DNA of 64,000 bases, taken from Owenia fusiformis (Eukaryota > Annelida > Polychaeta > Sabellida > Oweniidae). Shown piece by piece: positions 30,175 to 64,000 of this stretch. Position 1 is the stretch's first letter; the number at the start of each line of letters is the position of its first letter. The position numbers and the translations under genes are program-made. The notes under the pieces were generated by a model. It was not told where the DNA came from, did not search any database, and saw nothing but the letters and a program-made list of their open reading frames with translations. The stretch lies in NCBI GenBank assembly GCA_903813345.2, contig CAIIXF020000007.1, positions 751,730 through 815,729 on the forward strand. Direction: 5' to 3'.

Positions 30175-32249
30175 CATCTTTAGTTTGAAAATGAACACTT
30201 AAATAAAGGTCATGGGGATTCTCGAGGAGACCCATGCTACGGTTCGGACCATAGCTCATAGAAGGAATGAAATGACTGCAATATGATAGGAGAACATTTT
30301 CCCTTCAGGAGGCAGTCGCAGTGAGTGGGAGAATTGCAATGGTGTAAATTACGTTGAATGTTGATGAAGCAATTAGACTGAAAAACTCAACCTGAAAGGT
30401 CTAAATGACAGAGGTGCATAAATTTCATTTTGCGATAATAAAATTAATTGGGATAAATAAATAAATGTAATTAAATTCCACCGACTGCCAAACTATCACG
30501 TGCCAAAAATCTGACATTGATCTTGAATCCAGAATATGTCTATAACATATAGGAATTTAAAAACTCATTCAATTTATAGATGGCGTATATGTCTATTATG
30601 CCATTTTTACTTGAAAAGCTATGAAAATTGTGATAAGACCACTAATGTACCATTGTTTCTGGTCCATGGGGTTTTTAATTTCAGGGCATCATGATATCAA
30701 AAATGATAATATTTGTCGTTTACTATTACTTCTTCAGAAATAACTCTATTTTATGATAACTGACAGGATAGACTATTGTCTATTGATTGTATGGATTCAC
30801 TCATACACTAGAAATAAAACTTTCGTTTTGCCTATTTTGACAAGCAGTTTGGTCAGACCTTTTTTATAATTTTCACCAACTAGGTGAATATCAAATATCA
30901 ATGGCCAAAAGGTCCATTCCCATCCCAGTGAACTAAATATAAACTAAAACTTCATGGCACCACTTCAATCTGGGAAATAAAGTTTTTCTTGCCATATTTC
31001 TCATAATGTATGTCAGATGAAATCAGATATGTCCTATGGTTTATAGGGCTTAGGTCATGCTCTACCCAAACACATTGTAAAGAAAAACATCACATAATGG
31101 CTTAGTAAATACTTGTGTTATTATTCCATGTACATGTATATATGTTGTATATTTACATCTAATGTACAAAACTGGTGACATAGAACATGTATATCATGTG
31201 AGTTGAGCACCTTTTCATGAACCCCATTCTGGACAAACCTTCAATCATTGAATATTTTTTTCTTGGATGTCTGGAAATGATTCAGCTATTATCTCAACAT
31301 TGATTGTATTCCATGCCAGTTCCTTAAAGACCTGGCCACAATGGGGTTCATAGAAGGCTAAAGATTAAATATAAATGTTTGAGGTATAACATGCACTACA
31401 AGGGGACACCATTTTATATGCAGTTCTTAAAGTTTGATCCGATTTGCTCAAGTATGACATCACCAAAGGTGTTTTTGTTTGAAACGCCAAATTCCAAGAT
31501 CCTGCATTTAACACTAAATTTTCAAAATAACAGGTCTTATCATAGGATATGTACTATTGCATAAAGTTGGTATCCCCTTGATACAAAATAGGACAAGCAT
31601 TATAATAGTATAAAATTCATTACCATTCAATGTTTTTGCACATATACATATTACAGCTAATTTGTATGTTTTATTATTTATCAATATTTATATGAAATAA
31701 AGTGACATGATTATCTAACTAAACTCAGTTTATTCTACTTTCCCATTGCACTTTCCCATTTACCCCCACATAAAATACATCATGAAGGTCACAATTTACT
31801 CATATGTCATTTAAGAGGGATTCACAAGGAACAAACGAGGTGAGCAACTATATATGAATATAAAAGGCATTAACATGCAAAATGTCACCACCATTTGTTA
31901 CAGATGCCAACCACCAACCATTGATCACCAACAGCCGTCACAAAAAATGGAGACCATAACAAATGCCACCACTTTTTGGTGGTGATATAATAAGCAATAC
32001 TCAATCAAATGGAAACTACATATTCTAATCCAATAATTTAGATGCAGAGAGATCTAAGAGACATCATGAAATATTCTAAGTGGGTTGTTTCAAAAAATGT
32101 CTGTTTCGTTGTTCCTTTGTAGAGTTTTGTTATTGAAAAGAAAATCACCCAGAAATATTTGCTCTCTATCTTGAGATATCATCACATGTTCTTTCAGTGC
32201 GAAAAACAATATTTCATTTTTTAGCTTCCAAATAACAAGTAGTCTTTAA
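30175..32249. other. 3' UTR and intergenic DNA
   Basis: Probable 3' UTR of the Sushi gene to about 30460, then AT-rich sequence with no coding frame recognised. Confidence 0.6.
30437..30442 (+). terminator. Candidate polyadenylation signal, tail B form
   Basis: AATAAA about 260 bases after the last possible stop codon of the Sushi gene. Confidence 0.45.
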
Positions 32250-32566
32250 CCCTTTCACGACGATAGGCTCCATATGGAGCCCTATTATGTAATACCTTTC
32301 AAGACGATAGGCTCCTTTTGGCACCATTATTTTTATTTATATACTTCAATGAAATGACAATATCTCCAGTTCTATTCAGTATTTTTACACCAAATTTTGA
32401 CAAGTTGTTCTTATGTGATAATCCTTACTAAAAATTATATATCAGTGATGAAATCCAAGGTATAGGTCCCAGGGCATAGGTATTTTGCAGTTTTCCCCTG
32501 AAAAACACTCTTACTTATCCGTCACTGGGGACAACATTTTCCTCTTATATTCACGTCGGGAAAGGG
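32250..32566. mobile_element. 317-bp piggyBac-type MITE (TTAA flanks)
   Basis: TTAA at 32246-32249 and 32567-32570. The ends CCCTTTCACGACG and (inverted) CCCTTTCCCGACG match at 12 of 13 bases. An internal repeat GACGATAGGCTCC occurs twice near the left end. TTAA duplication plus CCC-type ends is typical of piggyBac-related MITEs. Confidence 0.85.
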
Positions 32567-32570
32567 TTAA

Positions 32571-35500
32571 AGTATTTCTAATCCTTGTTCAAGTAAACTT
32601 TACATCAAAGTTCACAAGATACTCATAATGCGCAAGATACTCAAGATGTCCTAGAATTTTACAATTACACTAAATGATGTGGTTGACAGGAGTCACACTT
32701 ATATCATGGTTATGATTTTTCATACTGCTTTTGAAAGGGACACACAATTTCACATACTAGTTCAAGTAAATACAGAACAATCTGCAAAATTAGTGCCTTT
32801 TTAGAACCAAATTTGTACCAAATTATATGACTGTTATCAAATTCAGAACCACTTTCGTAGCAATATTGAAAGTTTGAATAATGGATATTCTCCAGAGATA
32901 ACCACTGAGATATTAGTACCAAATTAGTACCAATTATGGCACTAGTATCTTGGGAGAGGGATAAGCCACTGTGACCCACTGGCAGTTATATGTGAGTAGA
33001 AAAATAAATGATCTATATACATAACATAACTTTGTACATATAACAGTATAACAAAAAATATTTTATACCTATGACACAACAATTTGGATGGTAGGGTATT
33101 GAATAAAAGCTTAGACAAATCGTTGAAAAATCATATTTTCAACTAAAGCCCCTCATATTCAAGTTTGGAACTTATTTAATTGGTCTATCGGCAGCAAACT
33201 CAGTGTACAAATGATAAAGAATTCATATCTAAATATATAACACATAAACAGTTCTGAATATACTTTAGTTCTCAATTTCCAACTTTACATTCCATTGTAC
33301 TTGTTGATCCTAAATAAGAAATTGAAATTGATGGACACAAACATGTACTTAAAAATATAGAAAAATTGGGTTTGTTTTCAGCCTTGAATAATACATATTT
33401 CCAAAATAAGGCCTCCACTAAGAAAATGTACATACATTTATCAATTAAATGAACATGCACATCCCATTAAGAATGCAATTAAATGCTATTCAAAAGCCAA
33501 AATATCCAAAACGCTACATGTATATAATGTATAATATATATCACTATAAAAGACCGAAATATAATATAAATATTGATTCCAAAAAGTGCTCGAAAGTAAA
33601 GAAGGCCATTCTCATAGACGGGGAGACATGTTCTACTGTTTAATGATTAGAGTGTCCATCCCAGGCTTATGAGGGTTAAGCCTTCTTAATGCTGCCTTAT
33701 TTTGGAGAAAGGGTTAATGTTTCACCAGTGCCAATGTACCTGATACAAAAGGTAGATTTAACATGAAAAACAATACACAAGAGACCCACCCACAAATGTG
33801 GAGAAGTGAAATCTGTCCAACAGATGACATTTTCTTATTGGAAATATACACAGGACTATATTAGTATCACTTAATAAAATGAACAAGATACTCTGCACTC
33901 ACTCATCGTGATATTGATATCCACTTGTGGATAACAAAGATATCTCTCAAAATCATAGGATATCCTACACATAATCACTTTGCCATGTACTAATATATAT
34001 GTATATGTACCAATACTATTCCACAATAAATACAGCAAATAATTCATTTTTAAATGAAATAATTACTATTGTTGCATTTTATGAATTCTCATTGAAATTT
34101 ATACTAAAAAGTGATGTTTGAAGAACTAATGAGAGAGTTATTGACAAGAAGCGACGCAATAACCAAACTCTGGTGGTTGCATTAATCACATTGATGTTCG
34201 TATGGAATGTTAACAATAAGTGACAGTCAGCAACTGCTTTTAAATATCCTGCGCTGTATATATAGTATAGGTCTTCAAAAAAACTATTCACAAATAGATG
34301 GCAGTGAAGTTCTTAACAACCATAAATTATCTAAATAACATTCTTGTGATACAAACGGCTTTATTTTATATAACATTCAAAAACATCAAACTTTGTTGAT
34401 CTTAAGATTCCCACTCTGTCCGTGCATATGAAGGCTGACATGATTAAAGTGCATGCTCTGAATATAACATTATTTGACATAAACTATTTAATGGTTTTAA
34501 ATGATAGCATGACCAAAATACAAAGTTTCAAAGTCCTAGATAGAAAAAACATGTATAGTACAAATAGAAAATGGTTATTTAAAGCTATCAAAAACAGATC
34601 TAAATATCACAGTTAACAAACTCTCATAAAGTCTCGCACCCACCATTCCCTTTCTATAGGTGGATCATTAGACCTTAGCGAGAACATTTCACATTCATAC
34701 TCAATATTTTGTTTCAAATTTGATCAAATTTCTTCCCCGAAAGTACAAGAACTAAACAATAATTTTACTTAACTTATGCAAAAAGGTTAGATCCCTATGA
34801 TCTTATAGTTTGCCCTTTATGCTATATCATCTAACTTTTGTCATTAACATTTCAATCTAGTACTATCAAGATTAGAAAACACATGATATAGTTGATACTT
34901 TTTACAGATATGGCATATGAGATTCCAAGTGAGTGACAGAAACGTGAATATTTTAACAATATAATGTGGCATCCTCAAACTTTTCCTGATAAGATGATAC
35001 TTGATGAAGGGTGCAGACAAAATACATTCTGTTCCGTTTATTATCAGATATTACAACCAATGTCATGGTTCAGCTGATTCTAAAGCAAAAGTCAATTGTG
35101 ACAATGATTTTGAGAAGAAATAATTGATGAACATCACCATGTCTACCTACAAGCACCTTTGTAAAACTTGCACAGATCTGTCAACAGTCATCGAAGTCAA
35201 ACACACCAGATATTACAGATTTCACAATGACAATAGTGACATATTTTGCACAATTTTGGGGACCATTTCAAAGCACATCAATGGTTTTGTAATCATGTAT
35301 TTGAAATGATCCCTTTCTTGATCTTGATCATCTCTAATACATGAACTATACATGTATACACCTGAATTTCACATATATGTGGAGATCTATGTGAATCCTC
35401 ATGACACGACACATATATGACACACCCCATGTGTAGTTTTGACAACTACTCCATAGAAAGTTCTTCACTTTTTCATGGAATTCACATCCATGATTAAATC

Positions 35501-35898
35501 GTAGCATCCCATCAGATCATTGATTTTCTCATAGATTTTGTTGATGCCATTTTTTGTTCATATGCCTCATTGATACAAGGAAAAATGTTTCTGTGGAACT
35601 TTACTGGCCATATATCTAGTTTTAGTTTTCATCAGAAATCATGACCATATTTCGAGTTTTTTTGTATTAATTGACGTATTATATCTAGTTTTGAATGGTC
35701 TTATATACTGCAATGTTTTTGATAAACTCAATCTTATTTAGAAGAGTATCATTATGCTTTGCATACATATTTGTTTTCAATTTGGATTTACTTTGATCCC
35801 TTGCTCTTGTCTGGTGCAGTTGCTTGGCAATTGATCGATTGGTCACACCCGGCCATGAGCCACCCCAAACCAATTTGTTACCCTATATTTTGCGTGTA
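32571..35898. other. Gene-free stretch, partly KLF 3' UTR
   Basis: No coding frame recognised. Minus-strand AATAAA-like words occur (for example near 34353), so part may be a long KLF 3' UTR, but its end cannot be fixed. Confidence 0.5.
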
Positions 35899-55373
<19,475 letters not shown>

Positions 55374-58300
55374 CTGAAAGTAGATACAGAATTCTATGAA
55401 TCATATGAAATATAAAGAAATTAATACAATGATATACATGCTGCTGCATAACATTTTACATGCTTGAGATGAAAAATGAGGGGAAAGGATGAGGTGGGGT
55501 TCACAATACAAGGACCCGATACAAGACTTCACTTAAAAAAATATAAAAATGGGACTTCGATGCTCTTAAAATGTGATCATTATGCAAATTAACCATGATA
55601 AATGGTAACTCTAATTACTGTTTTTATCTAATGTTGACTCGATGTAAAAAGCTACAAGCCTTTTCATACATGTAGTTGGTAGCCTAGATAGAGTAGTTAT
55701 ATGCCTTTGAGACTAAGTCATTCAAAGTTACTAGAGTATACATATGGCCACCAAAAATTATTCTGAAGGGCTAAATGCCATAATTAGTGTTGTGTTTTAG
55801 CAAGGAAATAAACAACAAACAAAACATACTCTCTAATTACAACTGATAACTATCCCGGCAAACTTACTATTAAAACCCCTAGAGCAAATAATGAAAGAAG
55901 CTTTGCATGTTTTGTTAATGTATTCATCTTACTTAAATATTGTTTCAAATTCTCAGTCAATTTGGCCAGCCAGCCTGTTTGATAGTTTTGGAGTTTTGCC
56001 TTAAAACTATTTTCTTATGGTCACCATCCTATAATTCAAGTTTCCAACACGTTGATGGTGAATAGTGTATAGCAGATATAAAACACACTTGATGCTGCAC
56101 ATATCATGCAAAGGTTGAAATAACACCTTTTTGAGGAATGACTCAGTCCACATTGTAATTTGATTACTGTAAAACTACGATCCTCTACCAGCCTGTTTTG
56201 TTTTGGGGAGGAACATGCAGGAAAGGCTACCTGACTTAAAATTTCATTCTCATCTTTAGAAATAATACTGTTATAAACAATGTTCCCGAATGATATTAGC
56301 AATAGCAATTTCTTAGATATAGTAAACACACTATATAGTTATCACAATATGATAATGTGGCTAGCCATGGTGGCGGTAGTGTGGCAAGATCTATGACGCT
56401 GCCTTACAAATTTACCTGTAAAATAACGTGCAGTGTGTTATAATAGTACAATAACGTCATTTCGAAGGGCAATATAGTGAAATATTGGACCGAGGGTCGA
56501 AGGCCCAAGGTCCAATATTTCACTTTATTCAGTGCCTGCAGTAGTATCATTACCACCGTTAATGACCAGGACTGAAACAGCGAGAAAATCTTACGTACTG
56601 AACGATATCTAATTTCCCGGGGAAAATTGCTGGTCGTTAAATGCATTCTCGATGGGTCGTTAAATGCATTCTTGACCACCACTATGACGTCACATATTGG
56701 TCAGGTCGATATAGTAAAATGAATGCCTTCTAAACTAGCACTAAAACCCCTAGAACTGGTCCGGCAAGGTGGTAATAATAGCAATTCAAATTATCCCTCC
56801 CCTTAATTATATAGGATATACTCTATTCATTTACATGTATTGAATTATTATTAGCTACATGTTGGGATCACCATTGAGAACCTTAGAACTCTGACGTGTT
56901 TCTTTAAGTTCTTTCGTTTTATTTCATCATAACCTAATTCCTACAAAATACAACTTCTATAAATGTGTCGATATATGAACAATCAACTGAATGTTTCAAA
57001 AATATGAAGGCGTTTCTTTAAGATTTGATTTCTGGTGGAAAATTCCACTGATTTTTATAGCGTTCAAAATATGATTTATTGTATTTATGAGAGAGGGGAC
57101 ATTTTTAAATACCATTCAATAACATCCGGACATAAGCTTCTAAAGGCATTGATACCACAAGTCAACAGCCTCCAACCAGCTTTGTCTACACAATAAACAA
57201 GATACTGTAATAGCACCCCCCCCCCAAAAAAAACACTCAAAAGTATAATGGCCAAGGAAGGTTTAGGTGTTTATATTGTAAAAATCACCCAATTCCCATA
57301 AGAAATGAATACATAGATTATTCCCTATAGTAAATAATCATACATGAATCAGAGATGTATGTAAACCAGTTTTTATTTTGAAGGCATTTAATAATTAACG
57401 CACACCTTCTTTAAAAAAACTTGAAAAATTGTTGATGTATTTAGGTGTTGAAATATTTTGTTTTGTGATTTGAAAGTTGCACTTCAAATTTTAATAATTG
57501 AAGTTTCTGGTATTTGAACAAGTTGTCATACATTCCAGAGGTTCATTTATTTTATGTAGATCAACTAAAACTGCATTAGTTTTCTCGAGAGCATTACATA
57601 AATAATTGTTCAAGAGATTCTGTTATAAGGGTTGCCAAATATTTGTTTAAAGGGGACCACCACCATGGTCACATGATCAGTCGTGTGGAGGTAAGCTCCC
57701 AGTTGAAATAAAAGCACTCTCCTCCTTTGGTTTATGTGAAAAGTAGCTAATACCCTCATGTATTTGGTCAGTTTGTGTGTCACACGACTTATCCACACCA
57801 TATGCTTCATTCAACATATTTTATGCTATTAAGCTGCATATAAAAACACTACTTTGCAGTAAAAAACGAACTACTGGATGAACTAAGGTTAGGGTAATTA
57901 AATTAGTTGTTTCTCATTCTTGCCCGCGTGTGGCACAATCCCCCCTCCACCTTTTTTCTGCCATTTCTGAGAAAAAAACACCGTACCTCGCACGCATCCA
58001 TGGCGTGTGAAACACTTTTTTTTTACTTTTTATGGATCAGGATAATTGACAATATCGTGGTACTGATATATGATCAAATATACCAGTAAAGTAGACTAAA
58101 TTTAACATATAAATTCAACATAAACCCAGTTTATTTCCTTCAAAATTAGTTATTTGTTTTTACAGTTATTTTAAAGAAAAAAATCATCCCGTCCCTCATC
58201 AGCATTTTAGATAGACAAAAAAAGGTAATATAAAAACCGTCATTCCCGTATCAATTTTGAAAAATAGAAGAAAGAGAAACAACTAATTACCCTGGCCTAA

Positions 58301-58765
58301 CATAAAATACAAAGCCACTAGCCAGCTCATACAGTATACTTACCCCTTGCAAATTGTAATTTATTGAATTCACAGTAAACCCATCAATTTAAAAAAAACA
58401 AAGAATATTGTTCTCATGGATCTATTATTCATGTTAAACTAACTATGAAAATATAAATATGAAATAATATGTTAGCTTGAAGTCATATATAAGATGAAAA
58501 TATATGTCCATACATTTGCATTTTTCCAAAGGGAACAATTATTCCCATGTAAGTAAATACAGGTGCAATATATAATTTATATGTATATCTATGTCATCTG
58601 TCTATACATGCGCGTATAGTGATACATTTGAACAAAATGATGGTTCTGGAAAGAAATGAGCGTGGCAGATTTGCTAAAAAGCCACATACACCACAAAAGC
58701 AAGACCAATTTGAAAGTAAGTTCATTATTCTCAAGGGTACACTTCAAGTGAAAGCTACATTGCTA
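55374..58765. other. KLF upstream intron or flank, gene-free
   Basis: No exon with the expected KLF N-terminal sequence was seen. Contains the hairpin at 56476-56524, a tandem GGTCGTTAAATGCATTCT pair (56631 and 56653) and a TGACGTCA at about 56684. Confidence 0.55.
56476..56524. repeat. 49-nt perfect-arm hairpin
   Basis: AGTGAAATATTGGACC (56476-56491) and its exact inverse (56509-56524) around a 17-base GC-rich spacer GAGGGTCGAAGGCCCAA. Probably part of a repeat element. Confidence 0.8.
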
Positions 58766-59004
58766 CAGGGTGGCCTATCATTCTGAGACAAATGTATTAT
58801 CAAACGATTGTGATTTTCGAAGCTAAAATATAATATCTTGAGCAGATGGAAATACATTTCCATGAGATATGTATATATCGTCAAAAGTGATATTCATTGA
58901 GTGTAATGAAATGTATCCTTCGCCAACTGCTTTTGTTTGAGATAATTATCATGAAATATTTTTAAATTAATTTTTATGTGTGTCATTGATCCTAATCCAC
59001 CCTG
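58766..59004. mobile_element. 239-bp TA-flanked MITE, CAGGGTGG ends
   Basis: TA/CAGGGTGG at 58766 and CCACCCTG/TA at 59004. The TIRs are short (8 bases clear), so the call rests on end motif and TA flanks. Confidence 0.6.
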
Positions 59005-61831
59005 TAGTCTGGTGTTTGTAGAGCATTGCACCTCGTACAACTTGTTCTCACAAATATCAAACCTCATTTACTAATTAATTTTTTGTGTGAATATGAAGAG
59101 TCCAAGCATTGCTTTTTTATGTTTACTGTATAGCTATATTTAGCCTCGATAACCATGATTTTTTAAAACAAAATCTCACCGTTAGATTTCGAGCTATTCA
59201 TGTTTACTTATTTTTCTAATTGGAAAACAATGCAAATCTCATTTTTTCAAAGGAAAAAAATTGAAATTCTAAGACGGTGAAAAATCATTAAAAAATACAC
59301 AGATTCAGAATCCGGCAAGCATTTTCCCTTATTCCTCTCCGTTAAGAAGTTTTGTAAGGTGTTGGATCCCTTTAATGGTAACTTAAAATAAAACTTTAAT
59401 CTATGAACAATGAGTACTTTAAACATAGTCAACTTACTGACTAAACATTTCGAAGTCAATACGAGTTAACTTCCTGGATCAACTCTTCCTTTACTATCAA
59501 ATTCAAGATTTGAGATTTTAGGCAAAGAAAACATTCATACATAATGTAATCATTAATCTGGAGACAGATCAGATGTCAGCCAATACGTTTTGGATTAGAT
59601 TTGACATTACTGATCAGATTCTGTCCTGCCTTTAATTTTGACATTGATCAGATAAAAGATACTTCTAAGCCATCCTACTGTCAATGACCGACCTTTGAAC
59701 GACCTGTTGGATTTGGCTTAAAATATATTACAGTTGCATATTTTGGACTATAGTTATGATACAGGTAAAAATGACAAATATAGATTACAACCTAGGTATT
59801 AACATTCACAATGTCCCAACCTGCAATTTATTACAGATGCTGAATGTTGAACTCCAAACACAAACCATCGCCACAAAAAAGTTTGAGACTAATAAACAAT
59901 ATGTCACCAACAGAAATGACAAACATAGATTACAACCTACTTTATTTTGGATAAGTTCCTGAAAAGCTTCAACAAATGATATTTCATTCATTACTTGCAT
60001 AAGTTCAAAATATTTAAGATGAATATCTAACCCAGTTTAGTTTAAGTTATCTAATGCTTATATAACGATTGAATCAGTTATTGCATAAATGGATGTGAGT
60101 GAAATTGGAAAATACCATATCTCAATGATCAGCTAAGACTGACAAAATGAAATCAAAACAACTTAGCAAAGTGATCATTCCAAACATGCATGCTTTATAT
60201 CTTAAAGTACATGATAGTACAAGTACGTATTATATAAGATTGCAACAGTACACGATAAACCAGATTTTTACCATTGCTAAAACCATACCCCCTCCACTCT
60301 CCCCGGTTTTAATATGACCTTGACCTTCTTGAGGGTCAAATCACAAAATTCTCATGCTACAAAATATAAGAACTTGTTAAATTTGAGCAGAGTCAAAATA
60401 AGGATTTATATAACTAGATCAGTACGTGATACTGGATACTAGTTAAGTTGTAAGGTAATACCCTAAAACGCTTAGCATTTTCAATGAGCCGATTTAATTT
60501 AATTCTTACGTTATGTTTTGGGTATTTATTTGAAATGAAGTAATATTAAGGCGCGATCAAACCTTAGGTACTTTTATAAGTTGTTTAATCCAATAGATTA
60601 AAAGTGTATTAGCATTAGACTAAGCCAAAGAGAATCAGAATTAAAATTGGATCGCTTTCATTTTTTGGTGGGAAAATGTTGAATGATCAAAAGTTGAGTC
60701 ATTTTGATTGTTAAAGCCACTTGGAATGTATGATTACATTTTATAAAGGAGTCTAATTACTTATTCTAGTATTTTAATATGGAAGTTCCTAAGATGTGTA
60801 CATTCCCGACACGACCATTACTTTTTATTACAGCTGTATATATCATTCAGATTTATGAAGCGTAAGATATTTTAAGAAAGTTGTTTTTTGTAAAAGCCTC
60901 TTATGAATTTTTTAGGTAAGGGGGAGAATATGGAATTTGAGAGACACTGTGTACATTTCCGCAATTGTTAATTTTTTATTCAATAAACTACAAATATTAC
61001 ATTCTACACATCTATTCATCTTTAGTAACTGTGAATATAATGGCATTTTTCAGATTTTAAGTTATTCATATTTAGCAATGAAATGTTTTTTTATAGCCAT
61101 GTTGAACTAAGGGTTTATATTCCTATTTTTGAAGCAAAACACTCAGTACTATTTACTATTCAACAGGTCCAACAAAAAGTGTATTCAAAAATGTGAGACG
61201 TGGGAAAACTGCTGATCACGATCTTCTAGAAATCTTTACAATCTTTTATGTTCAAATCATGAAATCTTACATACCAGTAAACAAGTTTTGCATATTGACG
61301 TATTCTGATAAGTCATAACATAATTTGTACAAGGTACCATGCTTGTAAAACATTTCTTTTCATGTTCTTGGATAATTACTCTATACCTATGAATGGCGAC
61401 TTAACAAAAGCACATATGGAGGAATATTGTACCTAAAACAGAAACAAAGTGAGACCTTTCCTACTGTTTACTACTAACACTCTCTCCCCAAACTGATTTT
61501 AAGATACATGTAGCACATTTTAGATATAATAAAAATCTAGTTTTATTAATTTCATAAATTAAGGTATCAAGGGTATTACTATATTCATGAGAATAGAGAT
61601 ATGAGGTCACAATGACAAAGAGCCATGAAGTCATCATGACACATAACTTGGCATCTGAACTGGCATATCATAAGAGTTTAAACTTTATTTTTAAGGAATT
61701 CATACAAAAATAACAAGGCAACTGACATATTGTAAATATGAGTATAACCCATTTCCAATTTTTTCAATCAGCTTAATGCCTGCTGCCTTGCTTCTACAAT
61801 AATAATACTGCAACATACTGCAGGTCTGTTG

Positions 61832-62005
61832 CCAGGTGGGGGGGGGGGGGTTGAGCGAACCCCAAAGAATTTATAAAAATTATCTTTCACCATTTTGAGC
61901 ACTTTTCAAATGATTTTGGCCATCTTTCATCCAAAGTTGTCAAAGGTGACCCCCTAGAATTTTTGAAGAAAGTGAACAAAAGCAAAAACCTGGCTATGGG
62001 CCTCT
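61832..62005 (-). repeat. Dispersed GTAGCCAGG repeat, copy 2
   Basis: Reverse-complement relative of 2503-2640: ends with CCTGGCTATGGGCC on plus and contains CACCATTTTGAGCACTTTTC and TGATTTTGGCCAT. A 13-base G tract lies inside. Confidence 0.6.
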
Positions 62006-64000
62006 ACTGCCACTTTTTGAATCAGAATACTAATGATAATGAGAATTAAGCATCCCTAAATATCTTAGACAGAATACTGCTATATGTACAAATATTTATA
62101 CATGGTATACAAAACGTCAAGTTCATGGAGTATGCAACAGACAGGATTCCATAATATATAGAACAGAACTCAAATTCCACCATCAACAATATCCAGGGAT
62201 CTGCCCACCCTTGCAGGAGATATGAGGAGATGTAAAAAGATAAAACGTAAGACAACATACATGTACAGGACATTGGGCCGGTACAGATTACACATTCCAG
62301 TTCGGCTCAGGAATAAATCTTAGCAACCTTGATGAGGAGTTGCTATGTAGTATGGTCACAGTGATCTCATTCTGGATTTGGGCCAATGATCAGTGCTATT
62401 TGTCTACCAGCTTAAATGTCATGATGGTGCATATAGATTTTCTTTCAAAACGGTTAAGATGTGATTTTTACTGAGAATTCAAAGAATATAATTAAGAAGG
62501 ATATGCGCACTGAATACTTTCAAACATATTTAATATTTGTAAAAATTATTCTGGACGGGAGGGGGAGGTGAAAATCCATATTGACTATGTAACATATCTT
62601 CAAATACTATCAATAGTTTTGCCTATAGGAAAAAAAAATGTAGATCATGAATAACATAGTATAACAATCAGGCAATTATTACTAAAGAATGCAAGCAAGA
62701 AAATTCAGATTTTTCAGAGAAAAAAGTGAAATCTCTCTGATATTCATGAGATTTTCTGATCTGGTATTATGTAGAGCAGACACAACAACATCACCAGTTG
62801 CTCATTGCCATGGTAACCACCAGATGGCTGAAGATAACAATATCTCCTAAGTAATAATCTTCCTTATTACTAATAATCACACATTTTGATGAATATAATT
62901 AACAATTAAATTATGGTTCTTAACAAGATGTAATGCATGAATATTGGAAGATCACATTCTCTTTTCTAGCTCTTTTAAGATTTTCAAATGACTACACTCA
63001 AACATCTAAGCATAAGATACTTAATACATCAGAATGATAAGCAAAATATCTGAAATTTAATAGAATGAAGATTAGATAAATCAAATGATGGTTTAAGGAT
63101 TTTAGATAAAAATTATGTTTACGAGTCAAGGTAACTTTTCCGTGAACATTTCCAGGTGAATATCACCAAAATTGGAACATTTCTAAGTGTCCAGGACACA
63201 AATATGAGCCATCTTGGATTACCAAGGTATGACGTTTTTGAATCAAACTGGTAAGAAAGTATGAACATGAGCCTCAAAGTTTCATAACATAAACAAGACA
63301 TGAAAAATAGTTTAGAGAAAATTGAATTGGTTTACAAATATTAATTAAAATTCTCAACCTTCCCAGGTCAGCTTTTACTTTATCCTTAATACAATCACAT
63401 TCATTAGTTTTTTATCATGCGAGGCTATACAATATACATATACATATTTATGAGGCGTTCAAACAATGGCAAATATTATCTCATCCGCAATAGAATAATT
63501 TGCAACACATTTTTACAATTACACATTCTAATAACGAAATCTAATTAAGTGATGTGCATAGGTATTTAGCAATCAACAGATGAGAATGACTTTCATCACT
63601 TTAATAAGACACAATCACGAGCTATAGATGTACATGGATATCTTTTTTCCAACTGTTTGTGGTCTTATAACATGGTGTTCAATAGATTTATTTTTAAAAC
63701 GTAACTTCACCTCTGATCATTAACTTTGCTCCCCATGGTGCAATTACAAATATGTACTCTTAAAAATGTGGATGACATGTATGGTTGTGTGGTTTTGGGA
63801 AGGCTATGGAGTTAAATAGTCACATCAACTATCTCCCACTGAAACTATCTCCCACTGACTCCCAAAGGAGAATCCTATCAGTCAGATGCCACCCCAATAA
63901 CATTAACGTAGTCTGCTCCCATGGCCCACATATACCAAGTACTATGCACTGTAGCAGGTATGTAATGTTTAACAGATTTTCACTATAACCCTTGGAAAAG
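62006..64000. other. Gene-free right end
   Basis: AT-rich, no coding frame recognised. The missing KLF first exon presumably lies further right. Confidence 0.5.

Overview
The window is AT-rich animal nuclear DNA: intron-rich genes, long non-coding stretches and many transposable elements. A complete nicotinic-receptor-like gene with a partial paralogue, a Krüppel-like factor and a Sushi-domain membrane gene indicate a bilaterian. A mollusc, brachiopod or another spiralian is my best guess, but no marker in the window fixes the phylum. All gene models were assembled by hand from open frames, splice sites and phase agreement.

Region by region. 0-12.1 kb (repeat-rich): two direct copies of a foldback repeat, exons 1-2 of a nicotinic receptor paralogue ('copy A', minus strand, running off the left edge), and a nested transposon stack. 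In that stack an inverted-repeat pair encloses a dead LINE, which is split by a 2.4-kb DNA transposon, which itself holds a 142-nt hairpin. 13.1-14.0 kb: a TA-flanked DNA element. 14.5-24.3 kb (minus): a complete seven-exon Cys-loop receptor gene ('copy B', 468 aa). Intron 3 contains a nearly intact, 5'-truncated L1/Tx1-type LINE (18037-21945) with a perfect 12-bp target-site duplication. 25.1-30.5 kb (plus): a single-pass membrane protein gene with one Sushi/CCP module and two alternative cytoplasmic tails, arranged head to head with receptor copy B (about 0.8 kb between start codons). 35.9-55.4 kb (minus): the 3' two coding exons of a Krüppel-like factor separated by an 18.7-kb intron; its first exon is not in the window. 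The rest, including 55.4-64 kb, is intron or intergenic DNA with MITEs, minisatellites and G-tracts.

The receptor and Sushi genes could share a divergent promoter region. The Sushi and KLF genes converge with about 5.4 kb between them. The most informative signals are paralogous empty sites that support two insertions (a 257-bp MITE in copy A; the LINE in copy B), and the phase-compatible alternative tails of the Sushi gene. I found no tRNA, rRNA, CRISPR array or bacterial-type operon. A wholly new system is not evident; the nearest to new are the divergent receptor, the unusual Sushi protein and the nested repeats.
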